From assembly GCF_004114695.1 (NCBI RefSeq), contig NZ_CP035310.1:1967501-2031500 (forward strand): a stretch of DNA of 64,000 bases, read 5' to 3'. The notes under the pieces were generated by a model. The model did no database searches and was not told where the DNA came from. It saw nothing but the letters and a program-made list of their open reading frames with translations. The DNA comes from Erythrobacter sp. HKB08 (GTDB lineage Bacteria; Pseudomonadota; Alphaproteobacteria; Sphingomonadales; Sphingomonadaceae). The translations under genes and the position numbers were made by a program. Below are positions 62,760 to 64,000 of the stretch, piece by piece (position 1 is the first letter of the stretch; every line of letters starts with the position of its first letter).

Positions 62760-63446
62760 ATGCGCACTGTCACCAGCTGGCAGGCGCCCATCGGCGACGG
62801 CAAGACGCGCGAGGAGATCGCGCTCCAGTTCAGGCAGGATCGCCCTACCCGGCTGCTCGTCCTCCCGCCGCTGTTCGACGAAGGAAACAAGCTGCGCCAC
62901 CAGCTGGTGGAGGTCATGCGCAGGCTCGACCTGTCGGGCATCGATAGCGTCCTGCCCGACCTTCCCGGGCAGAATGAAAGCCTGCTCACTCCCGAGAAAC
63001 TGACGCTCGCGATGCTCGAAAATGCTGCGGCCGATGCTGCGCAGCATTTCGGCGCAACGCACTGTCTGTCGGTGCGCAATTCAGCCTGTTTCGCGCCGGT
63101 CGAATTGCCGGGCTGGAGCTATGCCCCGGTGTCCGGCTCATCCGCGATCCGCTCGCTCATGCGTGCGCGCAGCATCGCCGCGAAAGAGGCGGGGCGCGAG
63201 GAGGCTCTTTCCAATATCGAGGCACAGGCGCGGGATGGCGGCACCGAACTCGCCGGCTGGAAGCTCAGCGCACAATTCTTCGCCGAGATGATGGATGCGC
63301 AGCCGCGCGCGGCAGAAGCGCATACCGAGATCCGTCAGGAAGAAATCGGCGGAAAACCGCTCTGGCTGCGCGCGGAGCCGGACGACGATCCTGATCAGGC
63401 CGATGCACTTGCCGCCATCATCGCTGTCGGGATGCTAGAGACATGA
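62760..63446 (+). CDS. XrtA-system hydrolase 2 (alpha/beta-hydrolase-like)
   Basis: The ATG at 62760 (MRTVTSWQAP; 228 residues) follows the ACP stop by 2 bp. The protein has LLVLPPLFDEGNKLRHQLVE and DLPGQNESL, typical of the exosortase A-associated hydrolase 2 group. The usual GxSxG elbow is replaced by VRNSACF (Ser108), so catalysis by that serine is not assured. Its stop overlaps the next gene (ATGA). Confidence 0.85.
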   Translation: MRTVTSWQAPIGDGKTREEIALQFRQDRPTRLLVLPPLFDEGNKLRHQLVEVMRRLDLSGIDSVLPDLPGQNESLLTPEKLTLAMLENAAADAAQHFGATHCLSVRNSACFAPVELPGWSYAPVSGSSAIRSLMRARSIAAKEAGREEALSNIEAQARDGGTELAGWKLSAQFFAEMMDAQPRAAEAHTEIRQEEIGGKPLWLRAEPDDDPDQADALAAIIAVGMLET

Positions 63447-64000
63447 GCCGTATCCCCCTCACCTTCGAATGCCAGGGCGTGAAGTGCGTCGGAACGCTCG
63501 ATACCGCTCCCGGCCTCACCGGCCTGCTGATCGTCAATGGCGGCAATGAAATCCGCTCGGGCGCTTTTCAGGGCCAGTCCCGTCTCGCAGCCCGGATCGC
63601 CAAGGCTGGCTTTCCGGTCTTCCGCTTCGACCGCCGCGGAACCGGAGACAGCGATGGCGAGAACCGCGGCTTCCGCAAGAGCCGCAAGGACATCCTCGCT
63701 GCTATCGAGGCCTTCCAGGCCACTACCCCGCAGATGACCCGCATCGTCGCCTTCGGCAACTGCGATGCTGCGAGCGCGTTGATGCTCGCCTCGGGCGCCG
63801 GGTGCGATCGCCTTATCCTCGCAAACCCGTGGACCTTCGAGGACGGTGCGGTCGAGCAAACTCCCGATGCGGTGCGCACGCGCTACCTGGCGAAACTCGC
63901 CAAGCGCGGTGAATGGAAGCGTCTGCTGACCGGCGGCGTGAACCTTCGCAAGCTGGCAAAGGGGCTCGTGGCAGCGGCCAAGCCGGCTGCTCCTCCCTCG
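63443..64000 (+). CDS. XrtA-system hydrolase 1 (partial; runs off the window)
   Basis: The reading frame from ATG 63443 stays open through 186 codons to the right edge. It has NGGNEIRSGAFQGQSRLA and the elbow AFGNCDAASALML, where Cys107 occupies the nucleophile position instead of Ser. GxCxA at this position is what I recall of exosortase A-associated hydrolase 1 proteins. The His and acid residues lie beyond the window. It overlaps hydrolase 2 by 4 bp. Confidence 0.85.
   Translation, partial: MSRIPLTFECQGVKCVGTLDTAPGLTGLLIVNGGNEIRSGAFQGQSRLAARIAKAGFPVFRFDRRGTGDSDGENRGFRKSRKDILAAIEAFQATTPQMTRIVAFGNCDAASALMLASGAGCDRLILANPWTFEDGAVEQTPDAVRTRYLAKLAKRGEWKRLLTGGVNLRKLAKGLVAAAKPAAPPS

Noticed and set aside
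1-64000. tRNA or rRNA genes, CRISPR arrays, insertion sequences, prophage or integrase genes
   Set aside because: I read the intergenic gaps and found no cloverleaf-like gene, repeat-spacer array, terminal inverted repeats with a transposase, or phage genes.

Overview
The window is high-GC, densely packed chromosomal DNA of an alphaproteobacterium. Protein style, gene order and a complete exosortase A exopolysaccharide locus point to Sphingomonadales, most likely Erythrobacteraceae (Erythrobacter, Qipengyuania or Altererythrobacter type). This is inference from recognised families; no 16S or other marker gene is present. I see no tRNA or rRNA gene, insertion sequence, prophage, CRISPR array or integrase. 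Apart from the ends of the window it looks like stable core genome plus one polysaccharide locus.

Region 1 (1-3,283): a partial unknown gene and an Hpt-like protein that has lost its phosphoacceptor histidine, on the minus strand. Divergent from them is an 873-residue two-TM coiled-coil protein of unknown function.

Region 2 (3,280-22,272, minus strand): one apparent ~19 kb transcription unit, nuoA-B-C-[lipoprotein]-D-[59 aa]-E-[62 aa]-F-G-H-I-J-[33 aa]-K-L-M-N-birA-coaX-rnj-DUF1467. Most junctions are ATGA, TGATG, TAATG or similarly short overlaps, so translation is probably coupled. All 14 NADH dehydrogenase (complex I) subunits are present. Four additional membrane or envelope ORFs sit between them, two of them under 60 codons; these are the least explained part of the operon.

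Region 3 (22,330-35,559): mixed housekeeping and metabolism. It holds a beta-propeller lipoprotein with a coniferyl-aldehyde-type dehydrogenase, a thiolase, a small lipoprotein, an SH3 protein, a D-2-hydroxyacid dehydrogenase, a nitronate monooxygenase-like enzyme, a lipoprotein-anchored methyltransferase, release factor 2, penicillin-binding protein 1A and an N-acetylmuramoyl-L-alanine amidase.

Region 4 (35,560-45,629): a 432-bp divergent leader region with a perfect 16-bp palindrome, then RNase E. After it come a methyltransferase, a haloalkane dehalogenase, an ATP-grasp protein, an SDR, the operon sdhB-thioesterase-zapE, and an RpfF-like crotonase that keeps both catalytic glutamates of DSF fatty-acid signal synthases.

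Region 5 (45,772-64,000, running off the right end): the exosortase A (XrtA) / PEP-CTERM exopolysaccharide locus. On the minus strand, in transcription order, it has an AMP-forming acyl-CoA ligase, a PLP decarboxylase, Wza-type export lipoprotein, chain-length protein, tyrosine autokinase, outer-membrane barrel, ATPase, polysaccharide deacetylase, FemAB, glycosyltransferase, exosortase A fused to an EpsI domain, and an asparagine-synthetase-like amidotransferase. Divergently on the plus strand are a FemAB/GNAT-like protein, an acyl carrier protein and two exosortase-associated hydrolases. Together these would build, modify and export a polysaccharide and process PEP-CTERM proteins at the membrane. 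No PEP-CTERM substrate is encoded in the window.
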